From NCBI RefSeq assembly GCF_947172395.1, contig NC_069087.1:992001-1056000 (forward strand): a stretch of DNA of 64,000 nt. The letters are read 5' to 3'. A program made the translations under genes and the position numbers. The DNA comes from Bicyclus anynana. Its lineage: Eukaryota > Arthropoda > Insecta > Lepidoptera > Nymphalidae. Below are positions 54,686-64,000 of this stretch, piece after piece. The first letter of the stretch is position 1. Each line of letters opens with the position of its first letter. Under the pieces are notes generated by a model that saw only the letters and a list, made by a program, of their open reading frames with translations, ran no database searches and had not been told where the DNA came from.

Positions 54686-57185
54686 GGACATATTATTTTT
54701 ATCTCAGAAATCCAAAATTTATTTTGAGCTTTTACAAAATACCTAAATCTTTATCTGCGTGATGAAGTGAAGTATTGACAAACAACCCACGATTTCGGGG
54801 TTAAAAGCTTGACATTTTTAACACTGATCTAACCAAGCTAGGCATTACGGTTGGCATACAAAATAGTTAAAGAAGTACCTACGTACGGTTTGAAAAAAAA
54901 AAGTTTAAAGTGGAGGAAAAGTATGAAAATCTTATATGTGAAAAAAAACCGTACATTTAATAAAAATCTCTCGCTCTAAATAAAGCAAGTAGAAGGTGAA
55001 ATTTATTGAAGCACTTACTTCTACGGAGAGTTATAAAATCCAGAACCGGCGTACAATTTGGTGTGAACGACTTTCTAACGACTTGGATGCAAACAGCGCG
55101 CACGAACAAAGCGTCTAATGGCCAAATGATATGCCAATAAATGACTATGTAAGTACAATTTTGTAAAATATATTCTACATACATAATTTTAAAAATATTA
55201 TGTATTATAAATAATATCTGAAAAAGTCTGATCATCATCATCATCAGTCATCTCTTAGTGCTCAAACTGTAGGAATATATTTTAAAATATAAGAAACAGA
55301 AAATTCATGATGCTTGCTATTGTATTATAAATAAGCTATAATAAATAATCACAACTAAAAAAAAAATTAAAAATGTTTGACACTAAATTTATTCTAAATG
55401 AAAAAAATTATAAGTACATATATTATTTCCATCAATAAAGATGCGCTTTAAATTCTGTGCAAGTAACCTATATATACATTAGAAACTGTTTGTTCCGTTA
55501 CTAATAAAATATCTTAACGAAGGATATAAAATAGGTTTTCTGCGAATCTCTTTGTTTAATTATTAGAATTCTCAGAAGACCTAGTGCGACTAAAAATATT
55601 TGTCTAAAGGTATACAGGTGACAGACTTTGCCATAAAATAAATGAGAATTTAATTTTGTCCAATGCTAAAACAACGAAGTAAGTGGATGATAAAAATTGG
55701 ATGTGATCCCGGCTATCGGCAAAAACTCCGGGGAAATCAGCAAGTTAGGCCTCTCGGCGTACAACCGTGAGATCATGTTCACAATATACAGTGCTATCTT
55801 CAACCTTATGCTACATACTTAAGAGTCATTGAGTGTTTTGGGTGTATGTTGCCTACCGTACATTCTCTTGGATGATTTAAGCCTCTTCGTGCTTCGAGTT
55901 AACGTGTACATATTTCCGAAGTATCGCTAGAATGTCATATTAATGACTCATTACAACAGGATTTGTCCTGGATTGAATATATACATATAAGCACCTATAT
56001 AGACATACTTATGATAGCTGATATATATATGAGCATATCGGGTATGAATAGTCACAAACTTAAGCGTAGCTTAAGTTCTGTGATTACAAATTATCTATAA
56101 ATGAATATTTCGGGAACAGATGCTTTACAACAACTCTGAAAATAATCGTTTTTAGCATAACAACTGTAAATACGCCTCCCTTAATGTAACAAAATCTTGT
56201 GTCCTATAGTTATCAATTGGTTATGTTTCTACAACATAACCAATTCTAGTTATATTTTATACTAAGCCAGTGCTTGTTAATAGCTAAGAATCATTTTGAT
56301 CAATTAAGCATTCAAACTGACTAAACCATATCATAATCCGTTCATTAAAAAACTACAATACACTCGACTGACACACATCCAGACAGACAGGTCAAACTAA
56401 ACATCCCTCTTTTTGATATCACCAGTAAAAAATGCTACAGAACAGAACAGTCAGCACAATTAATTTAACTAATTAGAAGTTTTAAACCAGTTATATTTAC
56501 AAGTTAACAACTAACTTGTCTACAGTTTAATCTGGCGGCGTTCCCAACGTTAACCGATACATTAGCTGCCGCCCAGTTAAATTTAACTCGAACCCACCAA
56601 CACAATTAAGGCTCGTTGGGTAACGTTTTGTACTAATGTTCTTTGTAATAGTTTTACAAGTGCTTCGTTAGCTACCTACGTGCTTGGTTTGTAACCACCG
56701 GAAAAGGGACGGGTATATGAAAATCCGGTATGTTAGAGTGGGTTAGATAAGGTACCAACTGTGAAGAGTTTAACGTTCGAGAAATTTGTATGGAGTTTAA
56801 CAATTGGATAATAGTTTCCCGCGGGTACATCTCATTTTATTTACGCGACTAATGTTTATATAGTAAGTTAAGATATTTTATAACACATTTAGCTAGTAAA
56901 GTATCTCTTATTTCACCAATTTCAGTATTGTACTGTTTCTCATTACGCACATGTGCCGTAATGTAAAGTAAAACGCGCATGTGCTGTAATGTAATTTCAA
57001 ACGTTAATCATCCGTCTAAAAACGAACGATACTTTTTTAAGTCTTAGCAAAGAGTTTTTATGGCAGAAAAGTGCACAACATGTTATGAATAAAATTAACT
57101 TTGTGAGGTAAACAATAATAATTCATTTTATTAATTTTGACAATAAATGACAACCATTTATCTGTAACAGAAATACAAAAATATC
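54686..57185. other. Long AT-rich stretch without recognised gene
   Basis: One 95-codon minus-strand frame (55244-54957) shows no domain. At 56940-56995 a short unit with 'GCACATGTGCCGTAATGTAA' is partly repeated. No RNA gene or full repeat was recognised. Confidence 0.45.
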
Positions 57186-57186
57186 A

Positions 57187-57229
57187 ATCAAACAAACAAA
57201 CAAACTCTTCAGCATTATAATATTAGTAT
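57187..57229 (-). mobile_element. Helitron-like 5' end, inverted to next copy
   Basis: The minus strand reads TCTATACTAATATTATAATGC then GAAGAGTTTGTTTG: the first ~43 bases of the family. It stands head-to-head with the plus-strand copy that starts next to it. Confidence 0.75.
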
Positions 57230-57415
57230 AGATATAAAGCTGAAGAGTTTGTTTCTTTGATTGAACGCTCTAATCTCAGGAACTACTGGTCCGATTTGAA
57301 AAATTCTTTCAGCGTTAAATAGCCCATTCATCGAGGAAGGCTATAGGCTATATATTATCTCTGTATTCTTACGGGAACGGGAACGTCACGGGTGAAACCG
57401 CGCGGCGTCAGCTAG
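57230..57415 (+). mobile_element. Helitron-like non-autonomous element
   Basis: Family core and an intact end ACCGCGCGGCGTCAGCTAG followed by T. The 5' start is joined to the inverted 5' end just upstream. Confidence 0.85.
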
Positions 57416-57768
57416 TATTAATATAATTTCATACCTTGACAAGTCTTCATATAAAGCGTCGAGGCGTCAAATCAGTTCTAATGCTTTACGTGGCTCCGGC
57501 CGGTCACGAACTACAATCCAAATTTGTCTTGTACATTTCACTGAATACAGTTCCCAATGAACTAACTGGCTTTACGTTGAATCAATAGTTACTATCCCTA
57601 CTGCTTCACTAACACTTGCTTATACGGAGCGATCTAGTGAAGCATATACTCTATGTGACTCGGAAAATCGTTTGGTTCATTCTCGGTTTCTCAGTGAGCT
57701 AGCTAGTGTACGATTAGCCTTGTATATTATTCGGTTCTTTCTCTTTTTTTACATTCTATAGGCGAGCG
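57416..57768. other. Stretch without recognised gene
   Basis: No gene or repeat recognised. Confidence 0.45.
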
Positions 57769-57873
57769 ACAATCGCATTGGGCTAGCGTGGTGGACTGCT
57801 AGCCCTACCTTTCTCATTCTGAGATGAGACTCGTGCTTAACAGTAAGCTAAACATGGATTGTTTATGATGATT
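57769..57873 (+). mobile_element. SINE family B, tail fragment
   Basis: 'ATCGCATTGGGCTAGCGTGG', 'TCTCATTCTGAGATGAGACT' and an ATGATGAT end match the last third of family B. The head is missing. Confidence 0.75.
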
Positions 57874-57880
57874 TTTATAG

Positions 57881-58060
57881 CACTTGGCTGCAATCATTCC
57901 TAGTGATAAGAGATGAAGCAGCCTATGGTGGAACGTGCTTGCCTAATGCCTGTTCACTTGTGACTTGAAGATACCCATATTGTAGGCGGTAGGAATAACG
58001 GAAATGCAATATTTTCGCAGTTATTAGGTACAAAGAGCCAAGCCGCTTCGTACGATTCCT
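57881..58060 (-). repeat. LINE 3' UTR/C-terminal piece (family of 45250-45595)
   Basis: The plus strand reads TTGGCTGCAATCATTCCTAG then 'GAAGCAGCCTATGGTGGAAC' and 'TGACTTGAAGATACCCATAT', the reverse complement of the tail and last codons (GIFKS...) of the 45250 copy. Confidence 0.6.
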
Positions 58061-58946
58061 AGGGACATCAACTACGTACGATGCAGACTACCATGATGTG
58101 TTGCAGTTCTATGATAAAAAGGTGAAGGAGGAACTAGATCTAAAACTTTCTGGACGCACTCTCCGGAATAAATCCTGTAGAAAACCAGATATTTGTAGCC
58201 AGATAGGCAACTTTACCAACGATTGCAACATAGCGATAGTGTTTAAAATTATTATGTAATATGTATTAAGTTCGGAAGATATATTATTGGATAGGCGAGC
58301 TGCATATAATATGATACTTTGAGTATGTGACGTAGTCTGAACCGGGAGCTAGTAGCGCTAGTTGTTGTGTGGCGGAATTTGCACCAGCTGATGCAGCTCG
58401 TTAGAGAATAATGCGTCGCTTACTATTTATTTTTATTTCTAAATTAGCTCAATAATATTTTATTTTCGTTAATGACGTCGTAATAAAATGTGTGTTAAAA
58501 TTATTTTATCAAACATTTAACACAGCAAAATAAATCTATTATTTATTGTACAAAGTCAAAAACCACCTATGCCGTTCCATGCTGAGTACAGTAGAGCCTG
58601 ACCTACTTAGGAATGCGAGCGGTGAGACAATAGATTGTTGCATCGCCCCATTGTGTTTGGGTCAGCCGTAATAAGCGCGGGATCTAAATCTACTTTATCT
58701 AGTTTTGTTTAGAAAATATTAAATGGTGCGGTACAATTTTATTGTTATACTCGTATGTATTTTTTATTTTATCACATGGCTTAAGCGTTCAGCGTTCAGA
58801 GCTTTTCATGAAATAATAATTTCTGGAATGAATTTGTCTACCAGCATTTTCCTCGTGAGAAACCTTGGCATTTGAAGAGTACGTTTACCGGTAGACTTAC
58901 AGTTTCACACTTTTGAGTTATAACTATAGGTAGTCATTGCTAAATC
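58061..58946. other. Stretch without recognised gene
   Basis: No domain-bearing frame or repeat recognised. Confidence 0.45.
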
Positions 58947-59331
58947 CTACTAATATTATAAACGCGAAAGTTTCTATGGATTTTTGGATGTTTGTTACTC
59001 TTTAACGCCGCTACTACTGAAGCGATTTAGCTGAAATTTGGATTGGAAATAGTTTACACTCTGGAATTCTGGATTAACATATAGGCTACTTTTTATCCCG
59101 AAAAAATCCATGGATTCCCGAGATTTGCGAAAACTGATGCTTTTGACGATATGAGTGTTTGTTACTCTTTCACGCCTCGACTACTGAATCGAATTAGCTG
59201 AAATTTGGTATTGAGATATATTATAACCTGGATTAACACATAAGCTATTTCTAGCTTTTTATCTCGGAAAAATTCCCGAGGTATTAGTGAATAACAAAAT
59301 TCCACGCGGTCGAAGTCGCGGGCGTCCGCTA
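58947..59331 (+). mobile_element. Helitron-like element, second family, internally doubled
   Basis: Starts CCTACTAATATTATAAACGC and ends 'GGTCGAAGTCGCGGGCGTCC' GCTAT (CTAG changed to CTAT). The block 'TTTGTTACTCTTTAACGCCG ... TAGCTGAAATTTGG ... CCCGAG' occurs twice in tandem. Confidence 0.75.
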
Positions 59332-59565
59332 TTTTTTTTTTAATCTTTACAAGTTAGCCCTTGACTACAATCTCACCTGATGATAAGTGATGATGCAATC
59401 TAAGACGGAAGCGGGCTAACTTGTTAGGAGTTGAAAAATTTCCCCCTGTTCGATTTCTACACGACATGGTACCGGAATGCTAAATCGCTTGGCGGTACGT
59501 CATTGTCGGTAGGGTGGTAACTAGCCACGGCTGAAGCCTCCCACCAGCCAGACCTTACCAATATA
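59332..59565 (-). mobile_element. SINE family A, headless
   Basis: Reverse-oriented body and tail (tail A run is the T run at 59332-59341). It stops at 'CCAGCCAGACC', before the tRNA head. It is inserted directly at the CTAT end of the Helitron-like element. Confidence 0.9.
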
Positions 59566-59568
59566 ACC

Positions 59569-59705
59569 TAAATAGCTCAACGGTAAAAGCAGTCGAAATC
59601 ATCACTGATGGGTGGTGGTTCGATCCCTGCCCCGTTGGTCTATTATCCGTACCCACTCCTAGCACAGTCTTTCCCGACTAGTACTAGTAGTAGACTAGTA
59701 GACTA
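59569..59705 (+). mobile_element. tRNA-like SINE, family C
   Basis: TAAATAGCTCAACGGTAAAA head, B box GGTTCGATCCC, then 'CCCGTTGGTCTATTATCCGT' and 'ACTCCTAGCACAGTCTTTCC'. A small CTAGTA repeat follows at 59678-59708. Confidence 0.8.
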
Positions 59706-60530
59706 GACAAGTCTCAAGTACTCAAGTCCATAGGCTCTGCACAGTCCATTGTACTACGTGGGTCTTGCGAAATGATATTCTGTTTCTCTTTAATGGAAAG
59801 TAAATAATTGTTTTCCACTAACTGGCCTTCTAATACAGAAGTAGTTTTACTACTCCTAAAAGAAGGTTCCAAACTCGCACTAACTTATGTAAATTTAGAA
59901 AGTGAAATAAACGATTTTATTTTTATTATTATTTATAACTGGCGATTGAGTATAGTTAATGCGTTTTATTCTCTGATAGGAAGATACTTTCAGTATTGAT
60001 GAAATGACGAATGTCTATGAAATGGCTAAGGTTCTCAATCAATATTATCAAACTACATACCCTGAGAGACATCGACTTAGCGAAATACACAGTAGGTGAG
60101 CCATGGCTCACTTGCTTGTTCTATAAACTCATAGTATTAAAACACAATTATGTAATAATATATCTTTTAACTGTAAAAATAATCTCCAATATAATCTATT
60201 TAAGCTTCAAATAGGACAAACAGACAAAAAAGCTAACAAGTTATTTGGTACATTATAATAATGTAAGGCTGTTGATGGCAGGTTTATTTTCTGTTCGTAC
60301 GTTACCACCCGCTGAGATGTTTTCTGTTTCTGTATGGACGTATTATTACGGAAGATCATCATGATTGTATGTAGGTACAAAATATTTTTGTGACAGATAA
60401 AAATTGCTCGAGGTTAATAATGATAGTGGACTGAGAGCTTGTAATTGCCTGACATACCTCAACATGCGTCGCTTGTTATTTCGTCCGTTATTTTATAAAT
60501 ACGTTATATAATCATAAAATCGGGACTTAC
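59706..60530. other. Stretch without recognised gene
   Basis: Two short plus-strand frames (63 and 67 codons) without domain. Nothing else recognised. Confidence 0.45.
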
Positions 60531-60600
60531 TTTTTTTTTGTTCTCTACAAGTTAGCCCTTAACAACAATCTCACCTGACGGTAAGTGATGATGCAATCTC
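60531..60600 (-). mobile_element. SINE family A, tail fragment
   Basis: 'TACAAGTTAGCCCTTAACAA' to 'GTGATGATGCAATCTCG' with a T run at the left, the reverse complement of the last ~70 bases. Confidence 0.8.
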
Positions 60601-60639
60601 GTCTATTTTATTCTATGACTACCCTCCAAAGTAACTACG

Positions 60640-60840
60640 GTCTAAACTGGAGAGTTTGTTGTGGGCTCTTCTCTGCCCGAGGTGCATCTGGAGTCCTTGT
60701 AACTTTTAGTTTTAAGTTTTCGACTTTCATTACCAGCATATTAAATCATGACATAAGTTAGTTGGGCTTAGTTTACAAGCACTTTTCAAAAGTGCTTGTA
60801 AACTAAGCCCAAATGAATTGAATTAATTTTGATTTTTTTT
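60640..60840 (+). repeat. LINE 3' end with internal palindrome
   Basis: Shares 'GTTGTGGGCTCTTCTC', 'CTTTTCAAAAGTGCTTG' and the 'GAATTAATTTTGATTTTTTT' end with the minus-strand copy at 40740-40940. A perfect fold-back (60762-60812) replaces part of the normal sequence. Confidence 0.65.
60762..60812. repeat. Perfect 25 bp palindrome with 1-base centre
   Basis: Arms 60762-60786 and 60788-60812 are exact reverse complements around a single C at 60787. The right arm is normal LINE-tail sequence; the left arm is its inverted copy. Confidence 0.97.
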
Positions 60841-62090
60841 TTGAACATGGACAAACATTTAGCCTTTATAAAATGAGGTTATTCTGGCTATTGCAGGCTG
60901 TTTTATTGTCTATAGCTATTTATTTCTATTTATATACAGGGTCAATCAGTTTGTAACAGCACTATATTGATGCAAATAGACATAAAATGTCGAGTATGCT
61001 ATTCTCCATTCAAAACGCCATTTATATAATTAATCCAATTTCAGTATCTATTCCGTTATTATAACTCGACGCTAACGAGTATGCAAATGAGAAAATCGAT
61101 ATTACCGCATCGTTATCCATATCAGCATTTCAAAGACTGCAATTTTCACACCAAACTTAGATAATACTATGACTGGAACAACTCTATTACATTTAGCTAT
61201 TGAATAATAAACGCCAAGCCCGCCAAGACGTGATCCGCCCGACGTCCTACGTGAGTCGCTTCCAAAACCAACAAACCGACAGAATAATGCACCGCTGTCA
61301 CCTCAAACTAACTGAATTGCACTTTATCACCGCACCCTTAAATCCATTTTTGTTAAAAACCAATTCTAAGTTCAGCCATTCCGCGCAAACTTTTTGAAGT
61401 TGAGGCTGCTCCAATTTTCTGGGCAATTCTCCCGCCCAGGATGTCCATTGTCAGTTTGAAATGTGCGCAGGATAGTCAAATAGCTGGGCGTAATTTATGG
61501 CAATTTTCGGAGACTTTGCGCTTAACTGAAGAGAGTTAAGAGAGATGAATCGGAATGTCTGTGATGTATTCGAAAACTTAAATTAGAAAGCTATAGAGCT
61601 CTGTCGATATTGTCCCACTTTTTAAATGGAAGTGTTAAAAAGTTTGACTGTAAAGAACCTCGGTGAATTCGTAAAGATAATTTGACGAGTGAAATTAAAG
61701 CCGGCTCTCTTGAAGGTACTTTATATGTAGAATTGGGTTTCATTAATTATAACATCGCAATATTCGGGAACACGATGTGCTTTAAACTTATATTTACACT
61801 GAAAACACAGTTTTTGGCAGAGTTGTACGGGTAAGAATATCCCAAAAATATTCAATTTCAGCGGAAGCCTTTGATAGCAGAATTTAAATTGTGTTACGCA
61901 GACTGAAATTGCCCTGAATTTTGTAAAACATATTTTACTTTGGACAATATTATTTACACGGAAAGAGATTCATGAATATTTTATTAAATGCCCCGTTACT
62001 ATTACACAATAATATGCTTCTGACAGAATTTTCAATCACGGCGGTCAATCTCATGTTAAGATTAACCACGCAGGAGATATTATAGTGAAC
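60841..62090. other. Stretch without recognised gene
   Basis: The 65-codon frame at 61200-61397 has no domain. No RNA gene or repeat was recognised. The part around 61390-61530 is GC-richer. Confidence 0.45.
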
Positions 62091-62330
62091 AAGTGTGTGC
62101 ACAAGCATTGGTACACTATCTATTCCCTCACTCTCTTATTCCGATGGGACAGCAGACCGATACGAGCGCTGAGAGATCAGGCGCAGGACCGACGGCTTTA
62201 TTGTTCTAACACGACCAACTTTCTAACTCCAGGATGCTATTAAGATTTTTCTTGTAAGAAAATCCAAATAACATATTTTTTTTTGTTTCGGGATCTGAAA
62301 TCGAGATTGTCCATCGGTACTTTATTATGA
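62091..62330 (-). mobile_element. tRNA-related SINE, family E, diverged
   Basis: Plus strand carries 'CTCACTCTCTTATTCCGATG', 'GATCAGGCGCAGGACCGACG' and, at the right end, 'CGGGATCTGAAATCGAGATT', which reads as a decayed reverse-complement B box. The blocks are in the order I know from lepidopteran SINEs of this type. Confidence 0.55.
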
Positions 62331-63723
62331 ATGGAACTAAATAAATTGTGTAATGTTAAACATCAACACCGTTCGTGGTTACTATTATAACTATTTGTCT
62401 TATCCACTTTTTTAAAGGATTTGGAAGGGAAGGGAAATATTCATCGTCATATCAACTTCTATTAACATGATATCAGGCTATTTGGTTATAATAGAGCTTA
62501 TGTTATTTGTTCTGGAATATAATTTGTGTTTTTATAAGAAACTGGCGCACAGTAAACAAAACTGTACATCTTGGACTGTCCCAGCAAATATTTGTACAAG
62601 TAATGGCCGTTTCCGATGCGAAAGAAAATAACAAAAACGTTTATTGTCTACGTTTTATCTAATGCGGACGAAACATCCGTTATTTACTTTATTGTGTTTT
62701 ATTTCGATTTGACGTTTTCTTTTTTGGAAAGAAATAACATCGGCTCTCGGACGTTTCTAAATAATATGTGAGCAGATCTGATCAGACGATATTTCAAGAA
62801 CTGTTTTTCTCTGACCATTTTCTTAGAGTACGAGACACGAGATTTTATAATCCTATAAAAAACTACTTGCATACCTACAATGATCACAAAGTTGATCTTA
62901 AGAGAAGAATATCACCCTGCAAAGCCGTATCAGAGGATCATGGTTGGTCTATGTTCATTGTTCATCTTTCAAAATCAATTCAAAATAGTCTTAATTATTT
63001 AAAAGAACTTTTGAAAAGTGAAGTTTGACTATTGTAACTGTAACCTCGGAGGGTAGATTCTGAAAATTCAACAATTGCTCATTTTAGGAAATCTTATAAT
63101 TATTAATTATTATTTATGGCAACATTATAGTAAAATTATTGTCTCATGAGCTTGGTTTATAATCATACTTCTCTACTTTGTTTTAACTTGGACATTGACC
63201 GATCATTCATAATTCCTATTTAAATATCCTTGCTAAGGTAATAACTGATAAGTTTGGACATGCTAAAGATTATAGAAATAGTTGTCATTTCATTCAGTCA
63301 TAATGTAATGTAGAGCTGAAGAAGACTAATTATATCGCACTTCTAACACATTAGGCTACAAAAGGCAAAGGTAATGAAAGTGACCTTCCAAATGAAATAA
63401 GTTAATAATATTACAAGATCGAATTCAGTCCTCATAATGTAATGTGAGGTAACCACAGGGTGGGTACGTGACCGCCATACTGAAAGGTTCGGGCAAGGTG
63501 CTACGGCTAAAGTAATTTTATATCGGTCTTCTACTGCCTGCGACCCAATTTAGCATCTATATGATTTGGATCTTAGAAACTCGTGTATAGTTTATGTAGC
63601 CCTAGTCACTATTTTGAAACAGCTCTGTATATGTCAATAAAATAAAAAAAAACACGTATTCGATAAGTAAGTAAATAAGAAGGTACAATCTGCACAGTAA
63701 TTATTATTATTCAGTCTATACGC
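62331..63723. other. AT-rich stretch without recognised gene
   Basis: An 86-codon plus-strand frame (62768-63028) overlaps a minus-strand frame and has no recognisable domain. Confidence 0.45.
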
Positions 63724-64000
63724 GATATCTTTCCGTTTGAAATTCCTCAGTGCTTGAAGACAAAAGTCTTCGAACAGTGCGTGTTGCCAGTGATGACTTA
63801 AGTTTCCGAGATTTGATCGCTAACTATGGGCCTCTTAAAAAGGCTCAGAGTCACACAACAAGCGATGGAACGAGTTATGCTCGCAGTATATCTGCGTGAT
63901 CGAATCAGAAATGAGGAAATTCGCAGAAGAACCAAAGTCACCGACATTGCTCCAGTAATCAGTCGCGAAGCTAAAGTGGCGGGGCACATAGTTCGAAGAG
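63724..64000 (+). pseudogene. RTE-like LINE reverse-transcriptase C-terminal region, cut by window end
   Basis: One frame runs from 63724 to the window end and follows the family order: 'CLKTKVFEQCVLPVMT', then 'LKRLRVTQQAMERVML', 'YLRDRIRNEEIRRRTKVTDIA' and 'AGHIVRR'. Two in-frame stops (63799-63801 and 63814-63816) break it where a conserved Tyr and Trp would be expected. This is the part just after the polymerase core; the rest lies beyond 64000. It is upstream of, and overlaps, the region preserved in the 8606 copy. Confidence 0.85.

Overview
This is animal nuclear DNA, most likely from a moth or butterfly (Lepidoptera). It is AT-rich, has no long host open reading frame, and is packed with repeat families typical of lepidopteran genomes: several tRNA-derived SINE families, short Helitron-like elements (TC...CTAG ends), RTE-like and R4/Dong-like LINE pieces, and one intact Ty3/gypsy element. 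I cannot name the species. The window looks like intergenic or intronic sequence. The only host-gene-like coding signal is a possible first exon with the start of a THAP zinc finger (34760-34857).

Layout. 1-8600: truncated SINE at the left edge, AT-rich sequence, a (ATGAA)n array, two Helitron-like copies. 8606-12627: a nested LINE cluster. An RTE-like 3' end finishes in a TTA array, followed by an R4/Dong-like element on the minus strand broken by one stop codon, another TTA array, an internally deleted relative, and a third TTA array. 13300-18000: Helitron-like copies and a run of tRNA-type SINEs. 18000-31000: sparse SINE, Helitron and LINE scraps in AT-rich DNA. 31100-41400: dense SINEs of several families, a G-rich minisatellite inside a Helitron-like element, the THAP-like exon, a ~165 bp tandem array (36411-37145), and a SINE pair in inverted orientation (38760-39360). 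41000-46000: more Helitron-like copies and LINE tails. 46197-51050: complete Ty3/gypsy element with identical 246 bp LTRs, a 4 bp target duplication, intact gag and intact pol in the -1 frame. 51470-53300: degenerate tandem repeat with a 41 bp hairpin, a palindromic MITE-like insert, and a 169 bp tandem duplication. 54000-64000: old SINE and LINE scraps, a 25 bp perfect palindrome in a LINE tail, and a decayed RTE-like reverse transcriptase C-terminus running off the right edge.

How the parts relate. Nearly everything is mobile DNA. The gypsy element is the only one that looks able to act alone (protease, reverse transcriptase, RNase H and integrase all keep their catalytic residues). The SINEs and short Helitron-like elements are non-autonomous and need enzymes from elsewhere; the tail of the main tRNA-type SINE resembles an RTE-type LINE tail, which suggests RTE machinery mobilised it.
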